Of a stretch of DNA of 52,180 bases, positions 35,257 through 44,434 are shown piece after piece. The notes beneath the pieces are model-generated. The model had not been told where the DNA came from and made no database searches. It saw nothing but the letters and a program-made list of their open reading frames with translations. Each line of letters starts with the position of its first letter. The stretch's first letter is position 1. This DNA is from Brevibacillus invocatus (GTDB lineage: Bacteria; Bacillota; Bacilli; Brevibacillales; Brevibacillaceae), in the NCBI RefSeq assembly GCF_003710915.1, contig NZ_RHHR01000020.1, forward strand, positions 1-52,180, read 5' to 3'. A program made the translations under genes and the position numbers.

Positions 35257-36747
35257 TTAATCGTATTGGAAGTACACGACCTTCAATTCTGTAAAGAAAT
35301 CTTTGTTGGTACTGCCAATCGAATAAGCGCCGAACCCGGATTGTTTTACACCACCGAATGGCATATAAGCTGCACTGGCTGTACCGTGATTAATATGAAC
35401 CATCCCGCTCTCGATCTGTTCAGCAAAACGATATGCGGATGAAAGGTTATCCGTAAAGACAGATGCGGCAAGCCCATACTCGACAGAATTGGCGATCTCA
35501 AACGCTTCCTTCTCATCTTCAACCGCAATGACGCTCAATACCGGCCCGAAAATCTCTTCCTTGGCGATTCTCATATCCGGAGTCACCTGGTCAAACAAGG
35601 CGGGTGTCATGTAACTGCCATGCGCATACTCACCTTCCGAAAGAATCTCTCCGCCCGCGAGCAGACGTGCTCCTTCTTCCTTGCCGATTCGCAGATACTC
35701 TTGAACAGAATCGAGATGGCTTTTGTTAACGAGTGGTCCCATGTTGGCCTTCTGTTCCCAGGCAGGACCTACTGTGATCAGTCGGATTTCTTCCAATAAT
35801 GCCTTTGTTAAAGCTTCGGCCTGTTCTTTCAGTACAATGACCCGGCTGATTGCCGTACAACGTTGACCGCTGCAAGCAAAAGCCGCACCGACAATCTGCT
35901 TTGCTGCATTTTCCAGATTGGCATAATCGAGCACGACTGCCGGATTTTTCCCGCCTAACTCCAACTGGGTTCGCACCAACCGTTTGGCAGCGATTTCATG
36001 GATCGCCACTCCTTGCTTGGTCGATCCTGTAAAGCTGATCCCTTTTACCAGCGGGTGTTTTACAAGCGGATCTCCCACTTTCGACCCGCTGCCAATCACC
36101 AGATTGACGACGCCTTTTGGCACCCCCGCTTCGGCAAGCAGCGAAAACAGCTTGGTCGTTGCCCACGGTGTATTTGAAGCCGGTTTGAATACAACGGTGC
36201 ATCCGTAGGCGAGAGCAGGTGCTATTTTTCGAACAGGTGTGACAACAGGGAAATTCCACGGAGCGATGGCGGCAATGACTCCGATCGGCTGGCGTATCGT
36301 CGAATTCCACACGTGAGTCCGCTCACCGGGTAGAGTCTCTCCGTCCATGCGAATCGCATCCCCTGCTGCAAAGCGAGTTTCCTTGGCAGCACGAGCAACC
36401 TCTCCGCGAGATTCCGCCAGTGCTTTTCCCTGCTCAGCCGACAGCATGTAAGCCAGTTCGTCGATATCCCGCTCCAGCAAATCGGCAAACTTCATCAGGA
36501 TCGCACCACGATCTGGCGCAGGCATTTTCGACCAGGATTTGAACGCTTCGTTGGCTGCTACAACAGCTGCATCTACATCGGTCTCTGTAGAATCCGGAAA
36601 ATAACCGAGCAACTGCGATTTGCGGGCTGTGTGGTACAGTGGAACTGCTTTTCCATTGCTGCTGTCAACCCATTGTCCATTGATGTAATTCCCGTACGTT
36701 TTCCCCGCGTGTTGGTCCAGCCAAGTCAGCATGTCGTGTTGAGACAC
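35257..36747 (-). CDS. NAD(P)-dependent aldehyde dehydrogenase (semialdehyde type)
   Basis: A 496-aa enzyme of the aldehyde dehydrogenase superfamily resembling succinate- and 2-oxoglutarate-semialdehyde dehydrogenases. Visible are APWNFPVVTPVRKIAPALA, the FTGSTKQG nucleotide loop, catalytic Glu in LELGGKNPAVV and catalytic Cys in ACSGQRCTA. It lies between the iron alcohol dehydrogenase and the TRAP binding protein, suggesting conversion of an alcohol to an acid in two steps. Confidence 0.92.
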   Translation of the reverse strand: MSQHDMLTWLDQHAGKTYGNYINGQWVDSSNGKAVPLYHTARKSQLLGYFPDSTETDVDAAVVAANEAFKSWSKMPAPDRGAILMKFADLLERDIDELAYMLSAEQGKALAESRGEVARAAKETRFAAGDAIRMDGETLPGERTHVWNSTIRQPIGVIAAIAPWNFPVVTPVRKIAPALAYGCTVVFKPASNTPWATTKLFSLLAEAGVPKGVVNLVIGSGSKVGDPLVKHPLVKGISFTGSTKQGVAIHEIAAKRLVRTQLELGGKNPAVVLDYANLENAAKQIVGAAFACSGQRCTAISRVIVLKEQAEALTKALLEEIRLITVGPAWEQKANMGPLVNKSHLDSVQEYLRIGKEEGARLLAGGEILSEGEYAHGSYMTPALFDQVTPDMRIAKEEIFGPVLSVIAVEDEKEAFEIANSVEYGLAASVFTDNLSSAYRFAEQIESGMVHINHGTASAAYMPFGGVKQSGFGAYSIGSTNKDFFTELKVVYFQYD

Positions 36748-36798
36748 TGCAATTTCCCCTTTCCAGCTTTTCTAGTATGAAAATGATCAAACTTTCCT

Positions 36799-37968
36799 TT
36801 AATCCTTTTTCATGGCTGCTCTGCAGATTTGCTTCAGGTCTTCCAAGGTCGGTTTGCGTGGATTGACGGGAACATTGCCTGACAGCATGGCTTCTTCGGC
36901 AATAAAACCGAGGTGCTCTTCCTTCAGTCCGTAGTCTGAAAGCGTCTGCGTGATCCCGACATCCTGTTTCAACTGTCGAATCGCCACGACGGAACGCTCT
37001 GCGGCTTCCCGGTCACTGAGATGCTCGACCTTCTCCCCAAAAATCGATGCGATTTCCGCAAACTTCTCCAAATTGCCAATCAGGTTAAATTGCATGACTT
37101 CTGGCAGTAGAATGGCGTTTACCGTGCCATGAGGAATCTTGAAATGAGCCCCAAGCGGAATGGCCAAAGCATGAGCAAGTCCCAAGCGAGTTGAGTTAAA
37201 GGCCATCGCTGCAATCAGGCTGGCGAGCAGCATATCGTGACGCGCCTGCAGGTTATCCCCTGCAACGACCGCTACACGCAAGCTTTTCGCAATCATTTTC
37301 ATCGCCTGAATGGACATCCCCTCGGAGATGGGCTGAGTCGCTTTATTCACATAAGACTCGAGAGCATGCGTCAAGGCATCCATCCCTGTTGCTGCGGTCA
37401 CGTGCGACGGCAAGCTGATTGTCAGTTCAGGGTCGCAAAGCGCCAGTGTCGGACAGTTGTATGTACTGCCAACGCTCAATTTCACATTTTCTTTCTTGTC
37501 CGACAGTACAGACCAGATCGTCAGCTCGCTTCCCGTCCCTGCTGTAGTAGGCACGGCAATGACCGGAGCGGCTTGATGGAGTACCTTGTTGATGCCGACA
37601 TAATCACGGATATGCCCAGGGTTCGTCAGCATCGTTCCGATCGCTTTGGCTGTATCCAGCGAACTGCCGCCTCCCACCCCTACGACGAGGTTGCAGCCTT
37701 CCGCTTTGGCTATGTCAGTTCCCTTTTCTACCGAGGAAATGTCCGGATCAGCTTCGATCTCTGAAAAAATCACATAGGGAATGTCAGCCTCTTTCAATGG
37801 TTCTTCCAATCGCTCGACGACACCGGCAGAGACTACACCCGGGTCTGCTACGATCAGTACCTTGTTGCCTCCCAAGGCCTTCACATGGTCTGCAAGCGAA
37901 CGAATGGAACCGTTTCCAAATTCGATGGCTGTTGGAATTTCATATCGGAATACGCGATTTAGTTGCAT
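36799..37968 (-). CDS. Iron-containing alcohol dehydrogenase
   Basis: A 389-aa group III alcohol dehydrogenase. NAD-binding GGGSSLDTAKAIG, PTTAGTGSELTIWSVLSD and metal ligands Asp (CDPELTISLP) and His (GMDALTHALE, LAHALAIPLGAHFKIPHG) are present. Related enzymes oxidise 4-hydroxybutyrate, 1,3-propanediol, lactaldehyde or maleylacetate. With the neighbouring aldehyde dehydrogenase it forms an alcohol-to-acid pair. It follows the Ldh-type gene by 14 bases. Confidence 0.93.
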   Translation of the reverse strand: MQLNRVFRYEIPTAIEFGNGSIRSLADHVKALGGNKVLIVADPGVVSAGVVERLEEPLKEADIPYVIFSEIEADPDISSVEKGTDIAKAEGCNLVVGVGGGSSLDTAKAIGTMLTNPGHIRDYVGINKVLHQAAPVIAVPTTAGTGSELTIWSVLSDKKENVKLSVGSTYNCPTLALCDPELTISLPSHVTAATGMDALTHALESYVNKATQPISEGMSIQAMKMIAKSLRVAVVAGDNLQARHDMLLASLIAAMAFNSTRLGLAHALAIPLGAHFKIPHGTVNAILLPEVMQFNLIGNLEKFAEIASIFGEKVEHLSDREAAERSVVAIRQLKQDVGITQTLSDYGLKEEHLGFIAEEAMLSGNVPVNPRKPTLEDLKQICRAAMKKD

Positions 37969-37982
37969 GGATGAACCCCCTG

Positions 37983-39065
37983 TTATTTCGCCTTTTCAAA
38001 TTCTGCTAGTGCCAAATCGACTCCGTAAGTCTTTCCGATTGCTGTGAGTTCCTCGACTACTTTTGGTTGTAGTTCGATTCCAAATTCTTTACGCTCTAGG
38101 CTGCGACGGTGTTCCAACTCGCCAGGAATCAAGATTTCCTGTACCCCAGGTGCTTTCGGTTCTTGCTTGATCTCCTGGATATACTGATCCATCCGCGCTT
38201 TAAACTGCTCGACAGGAATGAACCGATTGATGTCTACCGCGATGAAAACATGGCCGACGTTTTGTGACTCCTCCCAGTTTTCGTACATATTATTGACGTA
38301 TTTGCCAAATCCGGCCCCTGTTAAGACACCCGATAAAATATCGATAAACATGGAGATCGCGTAGCCTTTCGGACCCCCTACCGGTAAAACAGATCCTTCC
38401 AGAGCAGCTTCGGCATCCGTTGTAGGATTTCCATCTTTATCGATGGCCCAGCCCAATGGGATTGGCTCCCCTTTTTGTGCAGAAACGATAATTTTACCTC
38501 GCGCTACCACACTTGTCGCCATATCCAGAATAAAGGGCAGCTCTTTTCCACTTGGGACACCGACTGCAAGTGGATTGGTTCCAATGAAAGGCCTTACCCC
38601 GCCAGTTGGAGGCATCGTCTGTGAGGCGTTGGACATGACCAGCAAAATCATATCCTGCTCGATAGCCTTCATGACATAATAAGCTCCGGTGCCAAAATGA
38701 TTGGAGCCTTTTACACCGACAAATGCAGCACCGTGCTTCTTGGCTTTTTCCAATGCCAAATCCAATGCCTTCGTGCCGATCACAGAGCCAAAGTTGTTCT
38801 GGCCATCTACCAAAATGGTCGCTTCGCTCTCGTTCACCTTCTCCACGGCAGCAAAGGGGTCAATCATACCTGCTTCGATGCGCTTTAGGTAGATCGCCGT
38901 CCGCACCACTCCGTGCGATTCCACTCCTCGCAAATCTGCCTGAACCAGAGAATCGGCCACAATCGCTGCCGACTGTGCGGGTACACCCGCTTTGATAAAT
39001 ACCTGCTCACAAAAATGTTGTAGTCCTTCCCAGCTGTATCTACTCGGTAATGCCAACAAATTCAC
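37983..39065 (-). CDS. Ldh/malate-type 2-hydroxyacid oxidoreductase
   Basis: A 360-aa NAD(P)-dependent enzyme of the malate/L-lactate dehydrogenase (Ldh2/ComC/YlbC) family. The conserved HGVVR near residue 55, the catalytic-site KGSNHFGTGAYYVM and LDMATSVVARGKI segments are present. Members oxidise malate, lactate, sulfolactate, ureidoglycolate or 2,3-diketogulonate. The GTG start at 39065 overlaps the end of the RraA-family gene by 26 bases, so they are probably translationally coupled. Confidence 0.9.
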   Translation of the reverse strand: MNLLALPSRYSWEGLQHFCEQVFIKAGVPAQSAAIVADSLVQADLRGVESHGVVRTAIYLKRIEAGMIDPFAAVEKVNESEATILVDGQNNFGSVIGTKALDLALEKAKKHGAAFVGVKGSNHFGTGAYYVMKAIEQDMILLVMSNASQTMPPTGGVRPFIGTNPLAVGVPSGKELPFILDMATSVVARGKIIVSAQKGEPIPLGWAIDKDGNPTTDAEAALEGSVLPVGGPKGYAISMFIDILSGVLTGAGFGKYVNNMYENWEESQNVGHVFIAVDINRFIPVEQFKARMDQYIQEIKQEPKAPGVQEILIPGELEHRRSLERKEFGIELQPKVVEELTAIGKTYGVDLALAEFEKAK

Positions 39066-39729
39066 AGCCCTTCTGCTTTAATGTCTCATCCACCCATGTA
39101 CGATCTACGGTTCCGTCTGCAATAGAGGCAAGAATGGCTTCTTCCTTTGCTTGTTGAGCTTTGACCAGCGCCAGAACCTCTTCAGCCAAATCCGCTGGAA
39201 CGACAGCTAGTCCATCTTCATCACCAACGATGATATCCCCGGGATGCACGACCATTCCTCCTACCGAGACAGGAACATTAATCTCTCCTGGGCCGTCTTT
39301 ATAGGGTCCACGGTGGGTCACTCCTCTTGCATATACCGGGAACACGTCCTGTTTAAAGGCTTCGGTATCGCGGATTGCCCCATCTACCACAAATCCGCTC
39401 ACCCCGTTTTTCTGAGCGATTCGAAGCATGATCTCTCCGACAATCGCGTTCGTCAAATCACCACCTGCATCGACGACAATGACATCTCCAGCTTCGGCCA
39501 TGTCGATCGCCTTGTGCACCATCAGGTTGTCGCCTGGTCGAGTTTTTACGGTTAGAGCAGTCCCGACCAGCTTTCCTTCTTTATGATAGGGCGTTAATCC
39601 GGCAGCCACGCCATGCATCCTATTGAGGTTATCGCTGATATGAGGAGTAACTACGTGCCGATATTGTTCTACAAGCTCCTTTGCAGGGCGCTTGCTGATT
39701 GGAAATATTCGAAAGCCGATGTTCGCCAT
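39040..39729 (-). CDS. RraA-family aldolase/decarboxylase
   Basis: The ATG at 39729 has AGGAGG seven bases upstream and gives 229 aa. The RraA fold is recognised from SDNLNRMHGVAAGLTPYH, the metal/carboxylate site GFVVDGAIRDTEAF and PGDIIVGDEDGLAVVP. In catabolic settings these proteins are 4-hydroxy-4-methyl-2-oxoglutarate/4-carboxy-4-hydroxy-2-oxoadipate aldolases and oxaloacetate decarboxylases rather than RNase E regulators. Next to a hydroxyacid dehydrogenase it would act on the 2-oxoacid formed. Confidence 0.9.
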   Translation of the reverse strand: MANIGFRIFPISKRPAKELVEQYRHVVTPHISDNLNRMHGVAAGLTPYHKEGKLVGTALTVKTRPGDNLMVHKAIDMAEAGDVIVVDAGGDLTNAIVGEIMLRIAQKNGVSGFVVDGAIRDTEAFKQDVFPVYARGVTHRGPYKDGPGEINVPVSVGGMVVHPGDIIVGDEDGLAVVPADLAEEVLALVKAQQAKEEAILASIADGTVDRTWVDETLKQKGCEFVGITE

Positions 39730-39740
39730 GATGATTCCTC

Positions 39741-40751
39741 CTACTTCGTCCCGCAAGAGCGACGAATAATCAAATTGGGTTCCAGCAAAGTTGTTTTGGG
39801 TTTTACAGGCCGCTTTGCCTGAATGCGCTTGATTAGACTTTTTACCGCGATCTCTCCCATTTCATAGGCTGGTTGATTGACCGTTGTCAGCGGAGGATCC
39901 AAATGCTTCGACCAGACCGTCTCGTCGTAGCCTATGAGCGAAATATCTTGGGGCACGCGCAGGTTTTGTTCCTTGATGGCTTCGAGGATTTCCAGCGTCA
40001 TCATGTTGTTAGTAGAAAAAATCGCATCTACTTCTGGTGATTGTGCAAGCAGCTCCTTGGTGGCTTCTTTCACAATCCCTTTTTTCTCTGGCAAAATCCG
40101 TATCAGCGAATCACGCACAGCCAAGCCATTGCGAACCAAGCCCTGCTTGTATCCTTCAATCCGTTCGAGTCTCGGACTTACGCCTTCAGGAGGGTACACC
40201 ATGATCGCGATATTTTTTCGACCATTTTTGCACAGCTGATCAATGGCCAGCGTAGCACCCATCACATTGTCCACGACAACGGTATCCAGCTCCAGCTCCG
40301 CCACTTTGCGGTTGACCGCCACAACGGGATATTTATTGCCAATCAAAGACTCGTACAAGGCAAAATTTTTCATCGTCGGGTTGATAATGATCCCGTCGAC
40401 CTGCCTCATCTGTAGTCCCCTGATGTACTCTTCCTCCAATTGAGGATCGTCATTGGAGTTGCAAATCATCAAACTGTAGCCCAGAGCACGACAAGCGTCC
40501 TCCACACCCTCCAACACCCTGGTCCAGTACGGGTTTTGCAAATTGGACAAAATGATTCCCAGTACGTTTGTCCGCATCTGCTTTAATCCTCTAGCCAAAG
40601 CATTTGGGCGATAATCCAATTCACGAATCACTTCCAATACGCGTTTCTTTGTTTCTTCTGTTGCATGTTCGAAGTGACCGTTTAGAATTCTGGAGACCGT
40701 AGTCTTGGATACCCCAGCCTTTTTTGCCACATCATCAATCGTTACTTTCAT
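39741..40751 (-). CDS. LacI family transcriptional regulator
   Basis: A 336-aa repressor with an N-terminal LacI helix-turn-helix and hinge (IDDVAKKAGVSKTTVSRILN) and a periplasmic-binding-protein-like sensor domain (VLGIILSNLQNPYWTRVLEG). It is the first gene of the hydroxyacid locus, 11 bases before the RraA gene, so it probably controls the whole set and its own gene through the operator upstream. Confidence 0.94.
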   Translation of the reverse strand: MKVTIDDVAKKAGVSKTTVSRILNGHFEHATEETKKRVLEVIRELDYRPNALARGLKQMRTNVLGIILSNLQNPYWTRVLEGVEDACRALGYSLMICNSNDDPQLEEEYIRGLQMRQVDGIIINPTMKNFALYESLIGNKYPVVAVNRKVAELELDTVVVDNVMGATLAIDQLCKNGRKNIAIMVYPPEGVSPRLERIEGYKQGLVRNGLAVRDSLIRILPEKKGIVKEATKELLAQSPEVDAIFSTNNMMTLEILEAIKEQNLRVPQDISLIGYDETVWSKHLDPPLTTVNQPAYEMGEIAVKSLIKRIQAKRPVKPKTTLLEPNLIIRRSCGTK

Positions 40752-40815
40752 TAATCAGTTCCTCTTTTCCATATTTCTTTGAGAAATAAAGGATTCATTC
40801 GTATTAGAAGTTTTG

Positions 40816-40851
40816 GAAACCGTTTTTGGAAATCGGTTTCGTGAATCGGTT
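40816..40851. promoter_or_regulatory. Putative LacI-type operators upstream of the hydroxyacid locus
   Basis: GAAACCG (40816-40822) and CGGTTTC (40834-40840) form a 25-bp inverted repeat, and a third half-site ATCGGTTA follows at 40845-40852 in direct orientation to the second (13-base step). Half-sites of the AACCG type are typical for LacI proteins. They lie 65-100 bases upstream of the LacI gene. Confidence 0.65.
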
Positions 40852-40954
40852 AACTAGATATTAACAGCCCAATAAAGCGATTTCAATATGTATTTTTTGA
40901 ATTAGCAGAATCTTATTTCACAGCTTGTAGTGGTTGGGCCTTTCGAAAAAATAG

Positions 40955-40976
40955 AAAAAACCGCGCAATCACGCGG
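40955..40976 (-). terminator. Terminator of the tRNA-Arg transcript
   Basis: Stem CCGCG/CGCGG (loop of 6) followed by TTTTTT on the minus strand, directly after the tRNA gene. The rest of the 410-base gap 40752-41161 holds the LacI operator, this terminator, the tRNA and a weak hairpin at 41117-41148. Confidence 0.85.
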
Positions 40977-40984
40977 CTTTCCAA

Positions 40985-41061
<77 letters not shown>

Positions 41062-41161
41062 AGATTTTCTTTTGTACACTCTCCATTATAAAAAGAGTAT
41101 CGCCATTTGGCAAATGGAGGACCAGGGCAAACAAGCCCTGATCCTCCTCTTTTTTTCCGAA

Positions 41162-42451
41162 TTAATGATGAGTAAATTGCTCTTCCTCTGTCGAGCCGCT
41201 CAAAGCTGTGGTCGAAGAGTTCCCGCCAGCGATTACCTGTGCGATCTCATCGAAATACCCGGTACCTACCTCGCGCTGATGACGCGTAGCCGTGTAGCCG
41301 TACACTTCGCTCGCAAATTCTGCCTGCTGCAGCTCAGAGTATGCCGCCATGCCGCGATCACGGTAGTTGCGAGCCAGCTCAAACATGCCGTAATTGAGGG
41401 CATGGAAGCCTGCGAGGGTGACGAACTGAAATTTGTAACCCATCTCGCCCAGCTCCTCCTGGAAGCGAGCGATGGATGCGTCATCCAGCTTTTTCTTCCA
41501 ATTGAATGACGGAGAGCAGTTGTAAGCCAGCATTTTACCCGGGAAATTTGCATGAATCGCCTCGGCAAAGCGACGCGCCTCCTCGAGATTCGGCTCCGCA
41601 GTCTCGCACCAGATGAGATCAGCGTAAGGCGCATAAGCCAAACCGCGTGCGATAGCAGCATCCAGCCCGCCACGTAGACGGAAAAAGCCTTCTGGTGTAC
41701 GTTCTCCTGTGAGAAACGGCTGATCCTGCTCATCGATGTCGCTCGTGATAAGGAAAGCACCATTCGCATCTGTACGTGCTACAATGATGGTCGGAACGCC
41801 CATCACATCGGCTGCAAATCGAGCAGAAATCAGGTTGCGAACAGCTGCCTGAGTCGGGATCAGCACCTTGCCGCCCATATGTCCGCATTTTTTCTCGGAA
41901 GCCAGCTGATCCTCAAAATGAACACCTGCTGCACCCGCTTCAATCATGCCTTTCATCAGCTCAAAGACGTTGAGCGGTCCACCAAATCCGGCTTCCGCAT
42001 CTGCGACGATCGGTGCGAACCAATGCGTGTCAGAGCCTCCCTCGGATTGATCGATCTGATCGGCCCGTTGCAAAGCCTGATTAATTCTTTTAACTACCTG
42101 CGGCACACTGTTGGCAGGATACAAGCTCTGGTCCGGATACATTTGTCCAGCCAGGTTGGCATCAGCTGCGACTTGCCAGCCGCTCAGGTAGATTGCTTTC
42201 AACCCTGCTTTTACCTGCTGGATCGCTTGATTCCCGGTCAATGCCCCCAGCGCCTTGATATGATGTTCGGTATGAAGCAAGCTCCACAATCTTTCCGCAC
42301 CTAGTCGTGCCAAGGTATGCTCTACCTGCACCGTACCACGCAATCGTACGACATCTTCGGCCGAATAGCTGCGCGTGATTCCTTGAAAACGTTCCGTTTG
42401 CCAATATTGCTCCACTTGTTGAATCGCTTCCTGCTTGTTGATTTTCGTCAT
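41162..42451 (-). CDS. aceA: Isocitrate lyase
   Basis: Splits isocitrate into glyoxylate and succinate, the first step of the glyoxylate shunt. The ATG at 42451 ([17 protein letters not shown]) lies eight bases after GGAGG. The 429-aa enzyme has the catalytic KKCGHMGGK loop, the metal-binding [12 protein letters not shown] segment and [13 protein letters not shown]. It follows aceB with a 29-base spacer. Its glyoxylate could also feed the glyoxylate/hydroxypyruvate reductase encoded 10 kb away. Confidence 0.97.
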   Translation of the reverse strand: MTKINKQEAIQQVEQYWQTERFQGITRSYSAEDVVRLRGTVQVEHTLARLGAERLWSLLHTEHHIKALGALTGNQAIQQVKAGLKAIYLSGWQVAADANLAGQMYPDQSLYPANSVPQVVKRINQALQRADQIDQSEGGSDTHWFAPIVADAEAGFGGPLNVFELMKGMIEAGAAGVHFEDQLASEKKCGHMGGKVLIPTQAAVRNLISARFAADVMGVPTIIVARTDANGAFLITSDIDEQDQPFLTGERTPEGFFRLRGGLDAAIARGLAYAPYADLIWCETAEPNLEEARRFAEAIHANFPGKMLAYNCSPSFNWKKKLDDASIARFQEELGEMGYKFQFVTLAGFHALNYGMFELARNYRDRGMAAYSELQQAEFASEVYGYTATRHQREVGTGYFDEIAQVIAGGNSSTTALSGSTEEEQFTHH

Positions 42452-42480
42452 TTTCATTTCCTCCACCCATGTTTTTATAT

Positions 42481-44085
42481 TTAAGCTAAATAGCGATAAC
42501 CCGGTATGGTTAAAAACTCTTCAAACGTATCCTCTGTCACCAGTCTCAGGAACAGCTCTCCTGCCAACGGGAACTGGCTATGCTGATACTTTTCCTCACC
42601 CAGCTCCTGCTTCAAAAGAAGCATTTCCTCACTCGTCCACTGCTTTACCAGCGCGATCGTGATTTTGCGGCCATCCGATAAAACTCCTTTATCATGGCGA
42701 ATCCATTGCCAAACCTGCGCGCGGGAGATTTCGGCTGTCGCAGCATCCTCCATCAGATTGCGGATCGGCACCGCTCCTGATCCGCGCAGCCACGCCTCGA
42801 TATACTGGATGCCGACACTGATATTCGTGCGGACCCCTTCTTCCGTAATCTCCCCAGCTGGGACAGCCAGCAGATGCTCCGCAGACACTTGCACGTCCTC
42901 GCGTTTGTACCAGATCTGATTGGGCTCTCGCATCAGACGATTGAATACCTCCATCGCGACGGGCACCAATCCCGGATGCGCAACCCATGTGCCGTCGTGT
43001 CCGTCGTATGCTTCCCGCTCCTTGTCAGCACGTACCTTGGCCAAGGCCTCCTCATTTTTGACCGGGTCGTTCTTGACCGGAATCTGCGCGGCCATTCCGC
43101 CGATGCAAGGAGCCATTCGCTTGTGGCACGTCCTTACCGCCAAGGTGGTATAGGCCTTCATGAATGGTACCGTCATCGTCACCTGTGCACGATCCGGCAG
43201 TATCACGTCGGGTTGATTTCTCAGCTTTTTGATATAGCTGAAGATGTAATCCCATCGGCCGCAATTGAGTCCAGCGCTGTGCTCGCGCAGCTCATACAAG
43301 ATCTCATCCATTTCAAAGGCAGCCATAATGGTCTCAATGAGGACGGTTGCCCGAATCGTACCCCGGGGGATATTTAATTCCTCCTGCGCAAACAAGAAAA
43401 CATCATTCCAGAGTCGAGCTTCCAAATGACTCTCCAGCTTCGGCAAATAGAAATACGGGGCAGTCCCGTTCGCCAAAAGAGCTTGAACATTGTGATAAAA
43501 ATAGAGGCCAAAATCCACGAAACTGGCAGAAACCGGCTTTTGATCGAGCAGGATGTGTTTTTCCTCCATGTGCAAACCTCGCGGGCGTATCTTCAGTACA
43601 GCAATCTTCTCATTCAGCATGTATTTTTTGTTTTCCGGGCTGGTGTAGGAAATATTGCGTCTTACCGCATCCTTCATGTTGATTTGGCCTTGGACCGTGT
43701 TCACCCACGTAGGAGAGTTGGCATCCTCAAAATCAGCCATGAACAGACGTGCTCCGGAGTTCAGGGCATTGATGACCATTTTGCGGTCGCCTGCAGGACC
43801 GGTAATCTCCACCCTTCGATCCAACAAATCCATCGGCAGAGGTGCCACCGTCCATTCTCCTTTGCGAATATGCGCCGTCTCCGGCAGAAAATCAGGCAAT
43901 TCCCCTTCATCAATCTGCGCTTGTCGCTCCTCGCGTCTAGCTAACAGCTCCAGTCGACGATCCCCAAACTTTTGTTCCAGCTTGACGATGAACTGAAGCG
44001 CTTCCGGTGTCAAAATTTCCTCATACCCTGGCAGAATCTCTGCATCAATCTCCATTGGAGATGGGTTCGTTGGTATTGTAGTCAA
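42481..44085 (-). CDS. aceB: Malate synthase A
   Basis: Condenses glyoxylate with acetyl-CoA to malate. The 534-aa length fits the A-type enzyme. The TTG start follows GGAGG at eight bases. Conserved parts include [20 protein letters not shown], the metal/substrate site [20 protein letters not shown] and [16 protein letters not shown]. It is the first gene of aceB-aceA; two matching 16-bp repeats lie in the upstream region. Confidence 0.97.
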   Translation of the reverse strand: MTTIPTNPSPMEIDAEILPGYEEILTPEALQFIVKLEQKFGDRRLELLARREERQAQIDEGELPDFLPETAHIRKGEWTVAPLPMDLLDRRVEITGPAGDRKMVINALNSGARLFMADFEDANSPTWVNTVQGQINMKDAVRRNISYTSPENKKYMLNEKIAVLKIRPRGLHMEEKHILLDQKPVSASFVDFGLYFYHNVQALLANGTAPYFYLPKLESHLEARLWNDVFLFAQEELNIPRGTIRATVLIETIMAAFEMDEILYELREHSAGLNCGRWDYIFSYIKKLRNQPDVILPDRAQVTMTVPFMKAYTTLAVRTCHKRMAPCIGGMAAQIPVKNDPVKNEEALAKVRADKEREAYDGHDGTWVAHPGLVPVAMEVFNRLMREPNQIWYKREDVQVSAEHLLAVPAGEITEEGVRTNISVGIQYIEAWLRGSGAVPIRNLMEDAATAEISRAQVWQWIRHDKGVLSDGRKITIALVKQWTSEEMLLLKQELGEEKYQHSQFPLAGELFLRLVTEDTFEEFLTIPGYRYLA

Positions 44086-44113
44086 GCAAAGCCCCTCCTT
44101 TTCCTACCCAGCT

Positions 44114-44159
44114 TTATTATGGTACAGATTGCAAATTAATTAGTTATTATAGTACAGAT
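44114..44159. repeat. Direct repeat pair upstream of aceBA
   Basis: TTATTATGGTACAGAT (44114-44129) and TTATTATAGTACAGAT (44144-44159) match at 15 of 16 positions and are offset by exactly 30 bp, near three helical turns. On the minus strand each contains a TATAAT-like element (TATAAT and CATAAT), so the sites probably overlap the aceB promoter and could bind a regulator cooperatively. Confidence 0.7.
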
Positions 44160-44176
44160 CAAGCAAAAAAAATGGG

Positions 44177-44329
44177 CTACTCTATGCTGCCACTACCGCT
44201 GCAATGGCTACAGCAAACATGCCCGTCACCCAGACAATGGCGACATGTCGTGCCATTCGCCTCGATACCGACTCCTTCACAACGTGTGCAATCCTGTTCA
44301 CCGTTTCCATCACACCTGTAGCAATTCAT
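44177..44329 (-). CDS. 50-aa protein with four CxxCxGxG motifs (miniature DnaJ zinc domain)
   Basis: A small gene starting at ATG 44329, with AGGAGG eight bases upstream and a consensus promoter. The 50-aa product is almost entirely four CxxCxGxG motifs: C3/C6, C14/C17, C29/C32 and C40/C43, with one extra Cys at 39. This is the signature of the DnaJ Cys-rich domain, which binds two zinc ions, but the loops are far shorter and no J domain or other segment is present. It probably binds zinc; a chaperone, redox or RNA-binding role is open. Not part of aceBA by promoter position. Confidence 0.82.
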   Translation of the reverse strand: MNCYRCDGNGEQDCTRCEGVGIEANGTTCRHCLGDGHVCCSHCSGSGSIE

Positions 44330-44381
44330 TCCCCATTCCTCCTATTTCTGTATTAAAACAATATTCTTAACTTTTGAAGTT

Positions 44382-44410
44382 ATTATATAACAGGGAATAT
44401 AACAGTGCAA
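44382..44410 (-). promoter_or_regulatory. Promoter of the CxxCxGxG small protein gene
   Basis: A -35 TTGCAC (44405-44410) and consensus -10 TATAAT (44382-44387) with 17-base spacing lie about 50 bases before the start codon. Confidence 0.75.
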
Positions 44411-44434
44411 CAACAATTTTTAAATTTTTTCAAC

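Noticed and set aside
41117..41148. Hairpin AGGGC/GCCCT after aceA as its terminator
   Set aside because: The T run is on the plus-strand side, where no gene needs it; on the minus strand no T run follows directly. It may slow transcription but I did not list it as a terminator.
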